Shown here in pieces: positions 45,200-54,168 of a DNA stretch of 64,000 bases. The stretch comes from DATLMR01 sp035634255 (lineage in GTDB: Bacteria > Acidobacteriota > Blastocatellia > UBA7656). Positions within the stretch are counted from its first letter, which is position 1. Every line of letters starts with the position of its first letter. The stretch spans positions 124,001 to 188,000 of the forward strand of contig DASQDI010000157.1 of the NCBI GenBank assembly GCA_035634255.1. The letters run 5' to 3'. The position numbers and the translations under genes are program-made. Under the pieces are notes generated by a model. That model was not told the DNA's origin and did not search any database. It saw nothing but the letters and a program-made list of their open reading frames with translations.

Positions 45200-45649
45200 A
45201 TGACTGACCACCCCGAACCGTGGGACAACTCCTACGTGCTTGACGGCGACACCGAAGCCTTGCTTCGTCGCCTCCTCATCGCCCCGTTGACTCAGGATCA
45301 GGTCGTGCGGTCCTGCCTGAAGGAAGTCCACCTTCTCCTGCCCCCGGAAGACAAAGCAAAGCTGGAATCGAAGATGGCCGATGGCGCTCAAGGGTTGCCG
45401 GGCCTACTTCTACAGCCCTTCTCGAACGCCGTAGCCGAGTGGCTGCAGATGCGGGAGGAGCTGCAACAGAGCGTGGATTGGGAAGAGGTCCCGGCCCAGC
45501 AGCGGGAACTGAGCGAGAAACGGGCGGACTACATACTAAGGTATGCGACCCGCAATGGTTGGGTAGTAAGAGAAGGGGAAAGCGGGGAGTGGCAGATAAC
45601 GGAGCAAGGCAGAGAGGTAATACAGCGGGGAGGGTTTTATATGAGGTGA
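45200..45649 (+). CDS. Hypothetical protein with winged-helix-like C-terminus
   Basis: 149 residues, acidic, no signal peptide. The C-terminal part (ADYILRYATRNGWVVREGESGEWQITEQGREVI) has the helix-strand-strand pattern of a winged-helix domain, so DNA or RNA binding is possible. The N-terminal half is helical and unrecognised. No good ribosome site. It follows the cytochrome gene by 48 bp, where a fragment of the GGGGTCAGG repeat occurs (about 45153-45172). Confidence 0.5.
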   Translation: MTDHPEPWDNSYVLDGDTEALLRRLLIAPLTQDQVVRSCLKEVHLLLPPEDKAKLESKMADGAQGLPGLLLQPFSNAVAEWLQMREELQQSVDWEEVPAQQRELSEKRADYILRYATRNGWVVREGESGEWQITEQGREVIQRGGFYMR

Positions 45650-46010
45650 AGGCTATGGCCGCGCGCGGCCTAACAAGCGCGTGCGGCGGAGTCCGCGAAT
45701 CGTTTGATAGTTCCGGCGGTACAAGAATAGCTATGCCTTACGCGGTAGTGAACTTGGTATGTTCCGACATCGTACGCCACATCAACAAATTATATTTCGC
45801 GAGAGGTAATCATCATGTAGAGCGACCTTATGCCGGTGGTGAAGTGATCTCTGAGCCCTATCGGGAGCAAGTTATTAGCGTCACTGAGAAGACGACCGAA
45901 CCACTAGCGAACTATGTTAACGGTATACAGGGACGAAGAAGGAGCAGTGACCTCAGAGCATAACAAGCACACCCACCAGAGCCGCGCGGCCCGGTGGCGC
46001 GAGTCGTTCT
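45650..46010. other. 361-bp gap with attC-like palindromes, no convincing gene
   Basis: Contains two imperfect palindromic blocks. Block 1 (about 45657-45712) has the palindrome GGCCGCGCGCGGCC, then CTAACAAGC and a GCGGAGTCCGC palindrome. Block 2 (about 45957-46015) is listed separately. The DNA between is less GC-rich (near 45770-45920) and has short open frames without ribosome sites. It looks like remnant mobile or cassette DNA. Confidence 0.45.
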
Positions 46011-46015
46011 ATGCT
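45957..46015. repeat. 59-bp attC-like imperfect palindrome
   Basis: Outer arms AGCATA (45957-45962) and TATGCT (46010-46015), inner arms CCACC (45973-45977) and GGTGG (45993-45997), and a central GCCGCGCGGC palindrome (45981-45990). TAACAAGC follows the left arm. The layout recalls integron attC recombination sites, although the right end does not match GTTRRRY exactly. It ends at the start of the DinB gene. Confidence 0.45.
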
Positions 46016-46538
46016 TGAAAGGATGCGTGCTACGACTATGACGATGAAACCTGTCCTGCACAGTTTTGCCTATTGCCTCGACTTCCTGCGCGAACAGGTC
46101 GCGGACGTTGCCGAGGCTGACATGGTCGCGCAACCGAGCGGGATCATGAATCACCCGGCCTGGGTCATCGGCCACCTTACGCATGCGTGTCAGTTATTGG
46201 GCGGTGCAATCGGGCTACCCGAGTGGTTGCCGAATGGCTGGGCCGAGCGTTTCGGCACCGGCAGCGTGCCGGTCGCTGATGTCAGCCTGTATGAGACAAA
46301 AAACGGCGCTCTGGCAATGCTTGGCGACGCGCAGTCTCGAATCACCCAGGCCGTAGACCGGCTGGACGACGCTCACCTGGACGCACAGTTTCCGGACGAA
46401 TCCTACCGCGTCGTATTCCCAACGATTCGCCACGCGATAACGCAGGTGCTTGTGGGGCACACGGCCAATCACATCGGGCAGGTTTCAGTCTGGCGCAGGG
46501 CTATGGGCTTGCCACCGATGGGGCGACCGTTCGAGTGA
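46011..46538 (+). CDS. DinB-family protein
   Basis: 175 residues from the first ATG. That codon lies in the right arm of the attC-like palindrome, so starts at 46023, 46038 or 46044 (MKPVLHSFAY) are at least as likely. Four-helix DinB/YfiT-like fold with metal-binding histidines in HPAWVIGHLTHA and the final GHTANHIGQVSVWRRAMG. Such proteins are metal-dependent thiol or nucleophile transferases, or stress-induced proteins without known substrate. Placement just after an attC-like site suggests a cassette origin. Confidence 0.8.
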   Translation: MLERMRATTMTMKPVLHSFAYCLDFLREQVADVAEADMVAQPSGIMNHPAWVIGHLTHACQLLGGAIGLPEWLPNGWAERFGTGSVPVADVSLYETKNGALAMLGDAQSRITQAVDRLDDAHLDAQFPDESYRVVFPTIRHAITQVLVGHTANHIGQVSVWRRAMGLPPMGRPFE

Positions 46539-46694
46539 CGGCACGGCACGGAGCAATGCCGTGAGCAGGAGCCGCCGTGGCCGGCGGACGCGCGACGGAG
46601 ATGCAACCCGCGCCGCGAAGATGTTGTCACCAAACCGTCGCGTGGGGTATTTTAATTTTGAAGACTTAAAAATCTTAAATTCAACAGTCAAACA

Positions 46695-48095
46695 ATGCCG
46701 AAAACTATTATTTTTCTCGTAGCTGCCATCCTGCTGTTACATCCAGCCGCCTTCGCTCAGAAATCCAAAGTCGCCTTAATCAGCGATTTTGTGACGGCAA
46801 AACAGAATCACCATAATTTTAATGGCAACGTTCTAGTCGCCGAAAAGGGGCGGATTATTTACAAAAAATCGGTCGGCTACTCTGACTTTAAAACCCGACG
46901 ACCGCTGACCGACCGGAGCGTTTTTAATCTCGCCTCGATCAGCAAGCAGTTTACGGCCGCCGCCGTGCTCCTCTGCCGGGAGAGGGGCTTGTTGAGCCTA
47001 GACGATTCTTTGTCGAAATATTTCCCCGAAATCCCCTACGAAGGAATCACCATCCGGCAAATGCTGACTCACACTTCGGGGCTGCCCGAGCAGAATGAGC
47101 TGCTCTATAAATACTGGAACTCGGACGAGCCGGCCATCAACAAGGACATGATCGGGCTGCTGATCAAACACAAGCCCCCGGCGGCTTTCAAACCCGGCGA
47201 GGGGTTCAAGTACTGCAATACGAACTACTCGCTGCTGGCTTCGATAGTCGAAAAAGTCAGCGGTCAGAAGTTTCAGGATTTCATGGCGGTAAATATTTTC
47301 AAGCCCGCCGGGATGAAACAGACTCAAATCCTCGACCTGGGAAACGGCTACAAAACGATCCCCGACCTGGCCTCAAACTATATCTATGATCATGAGAAGG
47401 AGCGGTTTTCCCTGCCCAAAGACATACCGCAATGGAAAAAAGCCATCCCCATCGGCGGCATGGTAGGCGCGGGGAACGTTTATTCGACCGCGGCGTATCT
47501 GCTCAAATGGCAGGAAAGTTTAAAGGCCGAAAAGATTTTGAGCCGGAAAGTTTTAGGGGAGATGGAAAGCCCGCAAGTCAAAGGCAGCGTCGACGGCTCC
47601 GACGCCTACGGCTACGGGCTGGCCATCAAATCAATTTACGGCGACACCAGAGTCTTTCACTACGGCGGCACGCTCGGCTACTGGAACTCCCTTCAGCATT
47701 TCAAAAACGCCGACCGCACGGTCATCGTGTTGTCGAATAACGAGGGAGAAAAAGGGCTGACGAACGCCATCGCCGCGATCCTGTTCGATCAGGAAGTGGT
47801 GCTGCCCTCCGCACACAAGGAAGTAAGGCTCGCGGAGGATCAGTTATCCAGGTTCGTAGGCACCTACGAAGTGAACGGCAATTTCGCCTTCGCGATTGAA
47901 AACAGAGACGGTAAGTTACACAGAGTCGTCAAAGGCGGCGACGCGAAAGAATTAAAACCCGAATCGAGCAACAAGTTGTTTTACGCCGATGGCACCGACC
48001 GGCAGATCGAACTCGTCTTTGACGGCGGGCAAGCGGTCAAACGAGTATTTTTCATTTCCGACGGGTTAAAAACGGAATTGAAAAAAGTCCGATAG
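46695..48095 (+). CDS. Secreted serine hydrolase, class C beta-lactamase family
   Basis: 466 residues with a signal peptide (IIFLVAAILLLHPAAFAQ). The Ser-Lys motif SISK (in NLASISKQFTAAAV), Tyr motif YCN (FKYCNTNYSLLA) and the third motif region HYGGTLG are present, as in beta-lactamase/DD-peptidase-like esterases. The last 90 residues form a DUF3471-like tail. Codon use is more AT-rich and Lys-rich than its neighbours, and the 60 bp upstream are strongly AT-rich, so recent transfer, perhaps from Bacteroidota, is likely. No standard ribosome site is visible. Confidence 0.87.
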   Translation: MPKTIIFLVAAILLLHPAAFAQKSKVALISDFVTAKQNHHNFNGNVLVAEKGRIIYKKSVGYSDFKTRRPLTDRSVFNLASISKQFTAAAVLLCRERGLLSLDDSLSKYFPEIPYEGITIRQMLTHTSGLPEQNELLYKYWNSDEPAINKDMIGLLIKHKPPAAFKPGEGFKYCNTNYSLLASIVEKVSGQKFQDFMAVNIFKPAGMKQTQILDLGNGYKTIPDLASNYIYDHEKERFSLPKDIPQWKKAIPIGGMVGAGNVYSTAAYLLKWQESLKAEKILSRKVLGEMESPQVKGSVDGSDAYGYGLAIKSIYGDTRVFHYGGTLGYWNSLQHFKNADRTVIVLSNNEGEKGLTNAIAAILFDQEVVLPSAHKEVRLAEDQLSRFVGTYEVNGNFAFAIENRDGKLHRVVKGGDAKELKPESSNKLFYADGTDRQIELVFDGGQAVKRVFFISDGLKTELKKVR

Positions 48096-48312
48096 TCGCG
48101 GACTCTACCTTGACGACGCACATCCTGGTGCCGCCGGGCAAGTCATCGGGCGACAGGCGGGAACAGCTACTCTCTCGAAACGTTATCTTCTAACCCCGGC
48201 TTGCGTGTAGTCAGCCCGCCCGCGTCAATTCAGCGCCGGGCAGTGGTTGAATTTCCCGACTCGGCGAGGCATTAACCGCCTCTCATGCCTGAGTCGCGCG
48301 AAGGAGGGCGGG

Positions 48313-49170
48313 ATGCCGAAACGTTCACTGATGCTCGCGGGGGGAGGGTTGAAGATCGCCTTTCAGGCCGGCGTGTTGCAGGTGTGGCTCGATGAAGCCG
48401 GGCTCGAATTCGATCACGGTGACGCCGTGAGCGCCGCCTGCTTCAACCTCGCGATGTGGACGCAGGGGATGAGCGGCAGACAGATCGCCGACAACTGGCG
48501 CAACCTCAACCCTCTGACCGGCGTCGACGTTAACTGGCCCCAACTCGCGCGGCTGACCTCAGCCGAGTCGCTGTTTGAACTCGACGCCTACCGCAAGAAG
48601 GTCTTCCCGCGCTGGGGGCTCGACTGGGATAGGATTCGCGCCAGCACCCGCGAGGCGACGTTCAACGTCTACAACTTCTCAAGGCATGAGTTGCGCCCCG
48701 TCGCGGCTCCAGAGATGACCGAGGACTTCCTCGTCGCCGCCGCCTCGCTGCCGGTCTGGTTCCCGCCGGTGAGCATCGACGGCGACACGTACATAGACGC
48801 CGTGTTCAACACCGCCAGCAATATCGAAGAGGCGATCCGCCGCGGCGCGGACGAGTTGTGGATCATCTGGACGACAAGCCAGCGCGGCAAATGGGTGAGC
48901 GGCTTCGTCGGCAACTTCTTCGGCATCTTCGAGGCCACCACGAACTGCGCCTACAAGCAAATGCTGTCGCGCATCGTACGCAACAACGACGCCATCGCGC
49001 GCGGAGCGCAGGGCGAGTTCGGTCGCCATATTGCGGTCCGTGAGTTGAAGGCGGAGGTGCCGCTTCACTACCTTCTAAACTTCAGCAGGAAGCGCATCGC
49101 GGCGGCCGTGAATCTCGGGGTGGAAGCAGCGCGCGCCTGGTGCGACGAGAATAAAGTGCATTACCACTGA
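48313..49170 (+). CDS. Patatin-like protein with altered nucleophile elbow
   Basis: 285 residues from ATG 48313, chosen for AAGGAGGGCGGG upstream. Patatin-like fold with oxyanion loop AGGGLKIAFQAGVLQ. Where active patatins have GxSxG the protein reads DAVSAACFN: the Ser remains but both glycines are Ala. The Asp motif reads YIDAVFN in place of DGG/DGA. The dyad may still exist, but lipase activity is doubtful. Cytoplasmic, no signal peptide. Neighbours give no functional clue. Confidence 0.75.
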   Translation: MPKRSLMLAGGGLKIAFQAGVLQVWLDEAGLEFDHGDAVSAACFNLAMWTQGMSGRQIADNWRNLNPLTGVDVNWPQLARLTSAESLFELDAYRKKVFPRWGLDWDRIRASTREATFNVYNFSRHELRPVAAPEMTEDFLVAAASLPVWFPPVSIDGDTYIDAVFNTASNIEEAIRRGADELWIIWTTSQRGKWVSGFVGNFFGIFEATTNCAYKQMLSRIVRNNDAIARGAQGEFGRHIAVRELKAEVPLHYLLNFSRKRIAAAVNLGVEAARAWCDENKVHYH

Positions 49171-49206
49171 GCAGCAGGTCGCGGCCCGGTCAATGAATGT
49201 TGGGCG

Positions 49207-49252
49207 TCACTGCTTCGCCGGCCCTTGGCCCCCGGCCACTGGCCCCTGATCG
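49207..49252. repeat. Repeat fragment inside the ligase C-terminus
   Basis: Contains GGCCCCCGGCCACTGGCCCCTGA-type sequence resembling the right ends of copies A and C. It encodes the last residues of the acyl-CoA ligase, suggesting that insertion of a repeat replaced the original stop. Confidence 0.45.
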
Positions 49253-50895
49253 TGCTGCTCCCTGAGCTTGAACTTCTGGACCTTGCCCGAGGCGGTCATC
49301 GGGAAGTCTTCCACGAAGCGGACGTGTCTGGGTATCTTGAACTTCGCGATGCGGTTCTCGCAGAAGGCGATCATCTCTTCGGGTGAGGCCGAGACGCCAG
49401 GCTTCAGGCGGATGGCGGCGGCGACCGCTTCGCCATACTTTTCGTCGGGGATTCCGTAGACGTAAACGTCCGACACCTTCTCGTTCAGCCGCAGCATGTC
49501 TTCGATCTCTTTGGGCGCGATGTTCTCCCCCCCGCGAATTATCAGGTCCTTGATCCGGCCCGTGATCCTCACGTACCCCGAGTCGTCGAGCGTCGCCTGA
49601 TCCCCGGTGTGCAGCCAGCCCTGCTCGTCTATCGCCTCCGCCGTCGCCTCCGGGTTGTTGTAATACCCCTTCATCACGTTGTACCCGCGGCAGCAGAGTT
49701 CCCCCGCCCTGCCCGGCTCGCAGACCTCGCCCGTCGCCGGGTCGATTATCTTCACCTCCATCTCGGGGAGAACCTGCCCGACCGTCTGCGTCCTGAGCTC
49801 GATTGAGTCGTGGCGCGGGGTCAGGGTTATGCCCGGAGATGCTTCGGTCAGCCCGTAGGCTATCGCCATCTCTTTAATGTTCAGGCGGTCCATGACTTTC
49901 CGCATCAGGGGCTCGGGGCAGAGCGACCCGGCCATCAGCCCCGTCCGCAGGCTGGAGAGGTCGAAGCTGTGGAAGTCCAGCAGATCGAGCTCCGCTATGA
50001 ACATCGTCGGGACGCCGTAAAGCGCCGTGCACCTCTCGCGCTCAATATACTGGAGGACGCGCAGAGGCTCGAACCATTCGAGGGGGATGAGCGCCGTCGC
50101 GTGCGTGTACGCGCCGAGGACGCCTATCACGCAGCCGAAGCAGTGGAAGAACGGGACCGGCACGCAGAGCCGGTCAGACGGCGTGTAGCCCAGCCCCTCC
50201 GCCAGCCAGTAGCCGTTGTTGACGATGTTGCGGTGGGTGAGCATCACGCCCTTCGGGAACCCCGTGGTGCCGGACGTGTACTGCATGTTTATCACGTCGT
50301 CGAGGCCCTGCATCTCCGCCAGAGCGTCGAGCCGCGCGTCGGGGATCTCATCCGAGCCGTCCAGCAGGGAGTCGTACCTGATCATCCCCGCCGGGTGGTC
50401 GTCCCCGATGTAGATCACGTTGTTCAGGTACGGGAAGCGGACCGAATGGAGCTTCCCTTCTTCGGCCGCGCGCAGTTCGGGGATGATGTTCAACAGCGAT
50501 TCGACGTAGTTGAGGTCGCGGAAGCCCGCGACCGTGATGACGGTGGAGGCTTCGGACTGTCTCAGCAGGTACTCGATCTCGCTGTCGCGGAGGCTAGTGT
50601 TGGCTGTGACGAGAATCGCCCCGATCTTCGCGAGGGCGAACTGGAGCATGACCCATTCCGGGATGTTGGGAGCCCAGAGGACCACCCGGTCGCCGTGCCG
50701 TATGCCGAGCCTCAGCAACCCCTTCGCTATCTGCCGCGTGAGCCATTCGAGCTGGCTGAAGTCGTAGCGCAGGTTGCGGTCCGGGTAGACCAGAGCGTCG
50801 TTCTCCGGGTAATCCCTCGCAAGCAAGGTGAGCAACTCGCCCACTCTCACATCCCTGTAAGCTCGCGGGCGACTCACGGTTTCTGTCCCTGACAT
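49207..50895 (-). CDS. Fatty-acyl-CoA/AMP-forming ligase
   Basis: 562 residues of the ANL superfamily. P-loop motif YTSGTTGFPKGVMLTH, A5 motif AYGLTEASPG, A7-A8 GWLHTGDQATLDDSGYVRITGRIKDLIIRGGENI, and the catalytic Lys in MTASGKVQKFKLRE. It activates a carboxylic acid, probably a medium or long fatty acid, to acyl-AMP and acyl-CoA. The last 15 residues (HDQGPVAGGQGPAKQ) are encoded by GGGGCCAGTGGCC-type repeat sequence and are likely an added tail. AGGAGGG precedes the ATG. Confidence 0.92.
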   Translation of the reverse strand: MSGTETVSRPRAYRDVRVGELLTLLARDYPENDALVYPDRNLRYDFSQLEWLTRQIAKGLLRLGIRHGDRVVLWAPNIPEWVMLQFALAKIGAILVTANTSLRDSEIEYLLRQSEASTVITVAGFRDLNYVESLLNIIPELRAAEEGKLHSVRFPYLNNVIYIGDDHPAGMIRYDSLLDGSDEIPDARLDALAEMQGLDDVINMQYTSGTTGFPKGVMLTHRNIVNNGYWLAEGLGYTPSDRLCVPVPFFHCFGCVIGVLGAYTHATALIPLEWFEPLRVLQYIERERCTALYGVPTMFIAELDLLDFHSFDLSSLRTGLMAGSLCPEPLMRKVMDRLNIKEMAIAYGLTEASPGITLTPRHDSIELRTQTVGQVLPEMEVKIIDPATGEVCEPGRAGELCCRGYNVMKGYYNNPEATAEAIDEQGWLHTGDQATLDDSGYVRITGRIKDLIIRGGENIAPKEIEDMLRLNEKVSDVYVYGIPDEKYGEAVAAAIRLKPGVSASPEEMIAFCENRIAKFKIPRHVRFVEDFPMTASGKVQKFKLREQHDQGPVAGGQGPAKQ

Positions 50896-50969
50896 ATCGT
50901 TCCCTCCTGTCTGCTCTCGCCGTGCCCGATGAGAGCGGGCCTGATGACGCCGCTCCCGCGATCAACTCT

Positions 50970-51500
50970 TTAATCCGAATCTTCGCCTTCCTCGGGGGAA
51001 GCGCCGAAGTACCGCAGCCATGCGTCGAGGTCGCGGACATCCGGCTCCTCTCCGTCTTCGATCACAGGGCTCGTCTCCCTGGCCTCCCGCATGCGCCGCC
51101 TGAACTCTCCCGACCTGACCACGGCCGCGCCGCGCCCGCGAACCCTCGCCGACAGAGCCCTGTCGGAAGTGACCACGGTGATGCCCCTCCGGTCCCGCGA
51201 AGACTCGACCAGCCGTTCGATCCGCGAATCCGCGTCCGACCCCCTCTCGGCGTACAGGACTTTGACCCCTCTGTAAGCCGACGAATCGGGCATTGCCTCG
51301 TCCGGCGCGCCGTCAAAGACCGCCGTGACGCGGGCTTTCCTGATGCGTGCGAATTCGGCAAGCTCCTCGACCAGACGCCTGCGCGCCCCTGACCTGTCGC
51401 GGTGCCAGCCGGGTGTCTGCCCCATCACGTTATTGCCGTCGATTATGTATGCCATGCGCCGACCCGGCCCCGCCGTCGAATTCGCGCCCGCCGGCTGCAT
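50970..51500 (-). CDS. YacP-like NYN-domain RNase
   Basis: 176 residues. NYN/PIN-like fold with the acidic triad: YIIDGNNVMG, AVFDGAPDEA, SDADSRIERLVE and VVTSDRALSARV. This group (Rae1/YacP) comprises RNases that act on ribosome-associated or structured RNA. The start at 51500 has AGGA five bases upstream; ATG 51455 is an alternative. The tail is acidic (ASPEEGEDSD). Downstream of the FecR protein gene on the same strand. Confidence 0.82.
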   Translation of the reverse strand: MQPAGANSTAGPGRRMAYIIDGNNVMGQTPGWHRDRSGARRRLVEELAEFARIRKARVTAVFDGAPDEAMPDSSAYRGVKVLYAERGSDADSRIERLVESSRDRRGITVVTSDRALSARVRGRGAAVVRSGEFRRRMREARETSPVIEDGEEPDVRDLDAWLRYFGASPEEGEDSD

Positions 51501-51639
51501 TTTATTCCTATCTCGGGGTGATTTAAAGCCGGATGAGGGGAGAGCGGCCGGGTCCGGTAAGACATCGGCCGCTCTCGATTTTTCTCACACTTTCATGGCG
51601 GGCTCTGAAGTTGGGCTTCAGACCGAACCGGGTTGGAAC

Positions 51640-52542
51640 TTACTGGCGCACTTCGCGGGATTCGAACCTCTCCCGCAGGCTCTCGGCCCTCTGGTCGATC
51701 CGGTTGTACTCCTTGATGGTCTTCCATGCTTCCAACGCCCCGCCGCCATAGGTGCCGGAAGGCAGGCCGTATGGCGAGACCACGCAGAGGCGCGGGGCGG
51801 CGGCGAAGACGAACGTCTTACCCGCCGGGCTGTAGACCCACAGCGCCGGGATCTGAGAGGCCGCGAGATTGTGCTGGACTACGTTCGCCGGGAGGTTGTG
51901 CCCCATCGCGATGAGCGAGGCCGAGCGCCGCCTGCTCCACACCTCGAAGAGGTCTTCGCCTTGATTCCCGAGCGACGTTATGACGGGAGCGCCGGCGGAG
52001 AGGGCGATCTTCTTGCCGGCCCCGGCGGCCTTCCCCGAGACCTCGACTCTGCCCTTGCGGACGACGACGCTCGTCGCGTCGCCCTCTCCGACCGTGAAGC
52101 GATAAAGCCCCGCCCGCGTGATCGCGTACTCCGACGCCGGAGTCACGACGGTGATCCTGCCGATGACCACGGAGGCTTCGATCACCGCCGAGCCTTTGCC
52201 GAGCCCTACCTTCAGGCTGTTCGTGGCCTTGTCATGAAAAGTGAACTCCGAGTTTTCCGACAGACGGACGAACGAGCCGGGGTTGAGAAGCACTTCTGCG
52301 AAAGTGCCCTGATGCGTCTTAAGCACGTCCCCGACGAGAAGCTCTTTCCCGGCGGCGAGCGGGTCCTCGTATGAATTACGGTTCCATGTGACGTACCCGG
52401 CGATGTAATTGACGACGCCCGCCTTCGCCGAAACGGGGTACCTGCGCCCCTCCTCCTCTGTGATGCTCGCTTTATCTTTCGCGAAGAGCGAGGTGGACAG
52501 CATAAGTGTTGCCAGCGCCAGGGCGATCTTTGAAATTTTCAT
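51640..52542 (-). CDS. Secreted FecR-domain protein
   Basis: 300 residues from ATG 52542, chosen for AAGGAGAAC and the signal peptide ISKIALALATLMLSTSLFA. A FecR-like beta domain (about 35-190) shows the pattern YIAGYVTWNRNSYEDPLAAGKELLVGDVLKT, then LNPGSFVRLSENSEFTF. A charged C-terminal region follows (VWSRRRSASLIAMG). It lacks the membrane-spanning sigma regulator part, so it is a periplasmic scaffold of unknown role. A promoter is visible upstream. Confidence 0.8.
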   Translation of the reverse strand: MKISKIALALATLMLSTSLFAKDKASITEEEGRRYPVSAKAGVVNYIAGYVTWNRNSYEDPLAAGKELLVGDVLKTHQGTFAEVLLNPGSFVRLSENSEFTFHDKATNSLKVGLGKGSAVIEASVVIGRITVVTPASEYAITRAGLYRFTVGEGDATSVVVRKGRVEVSGKAAGAGKKIALSAGAPVITSLGNQGEDLFEVWSRRRSASLIAMGHNLPANVVQHNLAASQIPALWVYSPAGKTFVFAAAPRLCVVSPYGLPSGTYGGGALEAWKTIKEYNRIDQRAESLRERFESREVRQ

Positions 52543-52665
52543 GATGTTCTCCTTCAGGCACAAGCCGACCCGCAGAATCGGCTCGCGTTTAAGCTGTAAC
52601 GGCTTGTCGGGAGAATTACAAATCCGTTGGAACCAGCGGTATCGTTCGGCACCCCATCCACGGTC

Positions 52666-52693
52666 ATTATAGACGAAAGGGCGCGCCGGGCAA
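52666..52693 (-). promoter_or_regulatory. Promoter of the FecR-domain gene
   Basis: On the minus strand TTGCCC (52688-52693), 16-bp spacer, and a perfect TATAAT (52666-52671). Predicted transcript start is near 52659, giving a leader of about 115 nt. Confidence 0.6.
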
Positions 52694-52807
52694 GGAAAAC
52701 TTTGTAAAAACGGTAAAACGTACCCCCGACATCTCCTCTTGCCATCGCAGGCACGAACATCTAGCATATGTGCTTCCCTCTACGCCGAGAGCAGACGGAA
52801 GGAGCTA

Positions 52808-54046
52808 ATGGCTGTTAACGAAAAATCGATTGAGACACTTATAAACGCGGTCCGGAGAGTCAGCAGCTCTCTGGACTTCGACGAAGTGGCCGACACCATC
52901 TTCGAATCTCTCAAAGAGGTGATAGACTTCTCCGCCGCCATCGTCTACGTCGCAGACCCGAGGAGCGGCTCGGACATAGAGCTGAAGGTCCACGGCTACC
53001 CGCCTCAATCCATCCGCGAAGACTTCCTCGCCTCCGGCAGCGGCGTCATCGGCTGGGTCATGAAGCAGCGCAGGGGCCAGATAATCGAGAACGTGAAGCG
53101 CGATAAACGGTACGTCAAGGCGCGGCCCGAGACCCGGTCGGAGATGGCGGCCCCGATAATTCGCGCGGACGGGCAGGTGATCGGGGTGATCAATCTGGAG
53201 GCCGACTGGCCCAACGCCTACGAGGAGCGGGACCTGGAACTGCTCACGATGTTCGCCTCGCTCGCCGCGTCGGCCATCGACAACACCCTGCTCTACAGGC
53301 AGGTCATGCGCCAGCGGCGGGCCGAGAGCGAGATCGAGCTAGCCAGAAAAGTCGTCGAAAGCCTGCTGCCTCGCTCCTTCCCGATCCTCGACGGCTTCGA
53401 CATCTACGGCACGTCCAACCCCGTCAGGGAAGTAGGCGGCGACTACCTCGACTTTTTCGACTCGGTCTCCTACCGTCTGGGGGTCATCGTCGCGGACGTG
53501 TCGGGCAAAGGGCTCGCCGCCGCGCTCATCATGGTCAGCTTCCGCGCCTACATCCACGCCACGGTCATAAACGAGCTGGCCATGCGGGTCGTGATGTCCC
53601 GCGTGAACAACCTGATTCACGAAACCACCGACGGGGACCGGTTCATAACGACTTTCTACGGCCTGATCGACCCCGAGCACAAGCGCCTGCTCTACATAAA
53701 CGCGGGGCACAACCCCCCGCTCCTCCTCCACTCGGACGGCACGAGCGAGCTGCTCGCGCACAGCGGGCTCCCCCTGGGAATCTTTCATGGGTCGCGTTAT
53801 TCGGAATCGGTCATAGATTTTCGCTCAGGAGACATACTCGTGCTTTACACCGACGGGGTGACCGAAGCGCCGAACAGCCTGGATGAGAGCTTCGGGCTCA
53901 AGCGCCTCGAAGAGGTCGTGAGGGCCAACGGAGACCTGCGCGCGCACGCCATAGTCCAGGCCGTCACCGCGGCCGTCCGCGCGTACACGGAGGAGGTGGG
54001 CGGCCCGGAAGATGACCTGACCGTCTCGGTAATTAAGATTAAGTAG
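52808..54046 (+). CDS. GAF - PP2C (RsbU/SpoIIE-type) phosphatase
   Basis: 412 residues from ATG 52808, chosen for GGAAGGAG; a longer frame begins at 52739. A GAF domain (about 5-165) precedes a short helical linker and a PP2C-type phosphatase (about 190-410) with metal-binding Asp in VGGDYLDFF, VIVADVSGKGLAAAL, INAGHNPPLL, YTDGVTEA and GGPEDDLTVSVI. Such enzymes dephosphorylate STAS-domain antagonists. The STAS protein at 745-1113 is a candidate substrate, though it lies 51 kb away. Confidence 0.92.
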   Translation: MAVNEKSIETLINAVRRVSSSLDFDEVADTIFESLKEVIDFSAAIVYVADPRSGSDIELKVHGYPPQSIREDFLASGSGVIGWVMKQRRGQIIENVKRDKRYVKARPETRSEMAAPIIRADGQVIGVINLEADWPNAYEERDLELLTMFASLAASAIDNTLLYRQVMRQRRAESEIELARKVVESLLPRSFPILDGFDIYGTSNPVREVGGDYLDFFDSVSYRLGVIVADVSGKGLAAALIMVSFRAYIHATVINELAMRVVMSRVNNLIHETTDGDRFITTFYGLIDPEHKRLLYINAGHNPPLLLHSDGTSELLAHSGLPLGIFHGSRYSESVIDFRSGDILVLYTDGVTEAPNSLDESFGLKRLEEVVRANGDLRAHAIVQAVTAAVRAYTEEVGGPEDDLTVSVIKIK

Positions 54047-54168
54047 GGGTCAGGGCCGGCGGCCAGTGATGCCGCCCGTGATTCGATTTAATCAAAAAGG
54101 ATTATTTAAAGAGAGTCTCAAATCATGCACGCGCCTGTTCCCTCCCTGAATCCTGACCACTGACCCCT
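54045..54168. repeat. Dispersed intergenic repeat, copy B
   Basis: AGGGGTCAG (54045-54053) and CTGACCCCT (54160-54168) are inverted ends. The AT-rich core (54079-54127) contains GATTCGATTTAATCAAAA and TCAAATCATGC. It overlaps the upstream stop codon and ends at the base before the helicase ATG, so it replaces the whole gap, leaving the helicase without a visible ribosome site. Confidence 0.75.

Noticed and set aside
45658..45963. Possible small gene between the winged-helix protein and DinB
   Set aside because: No ribosome site, no family signal, and the region carries palindromic blocks; more like remnant DNA.
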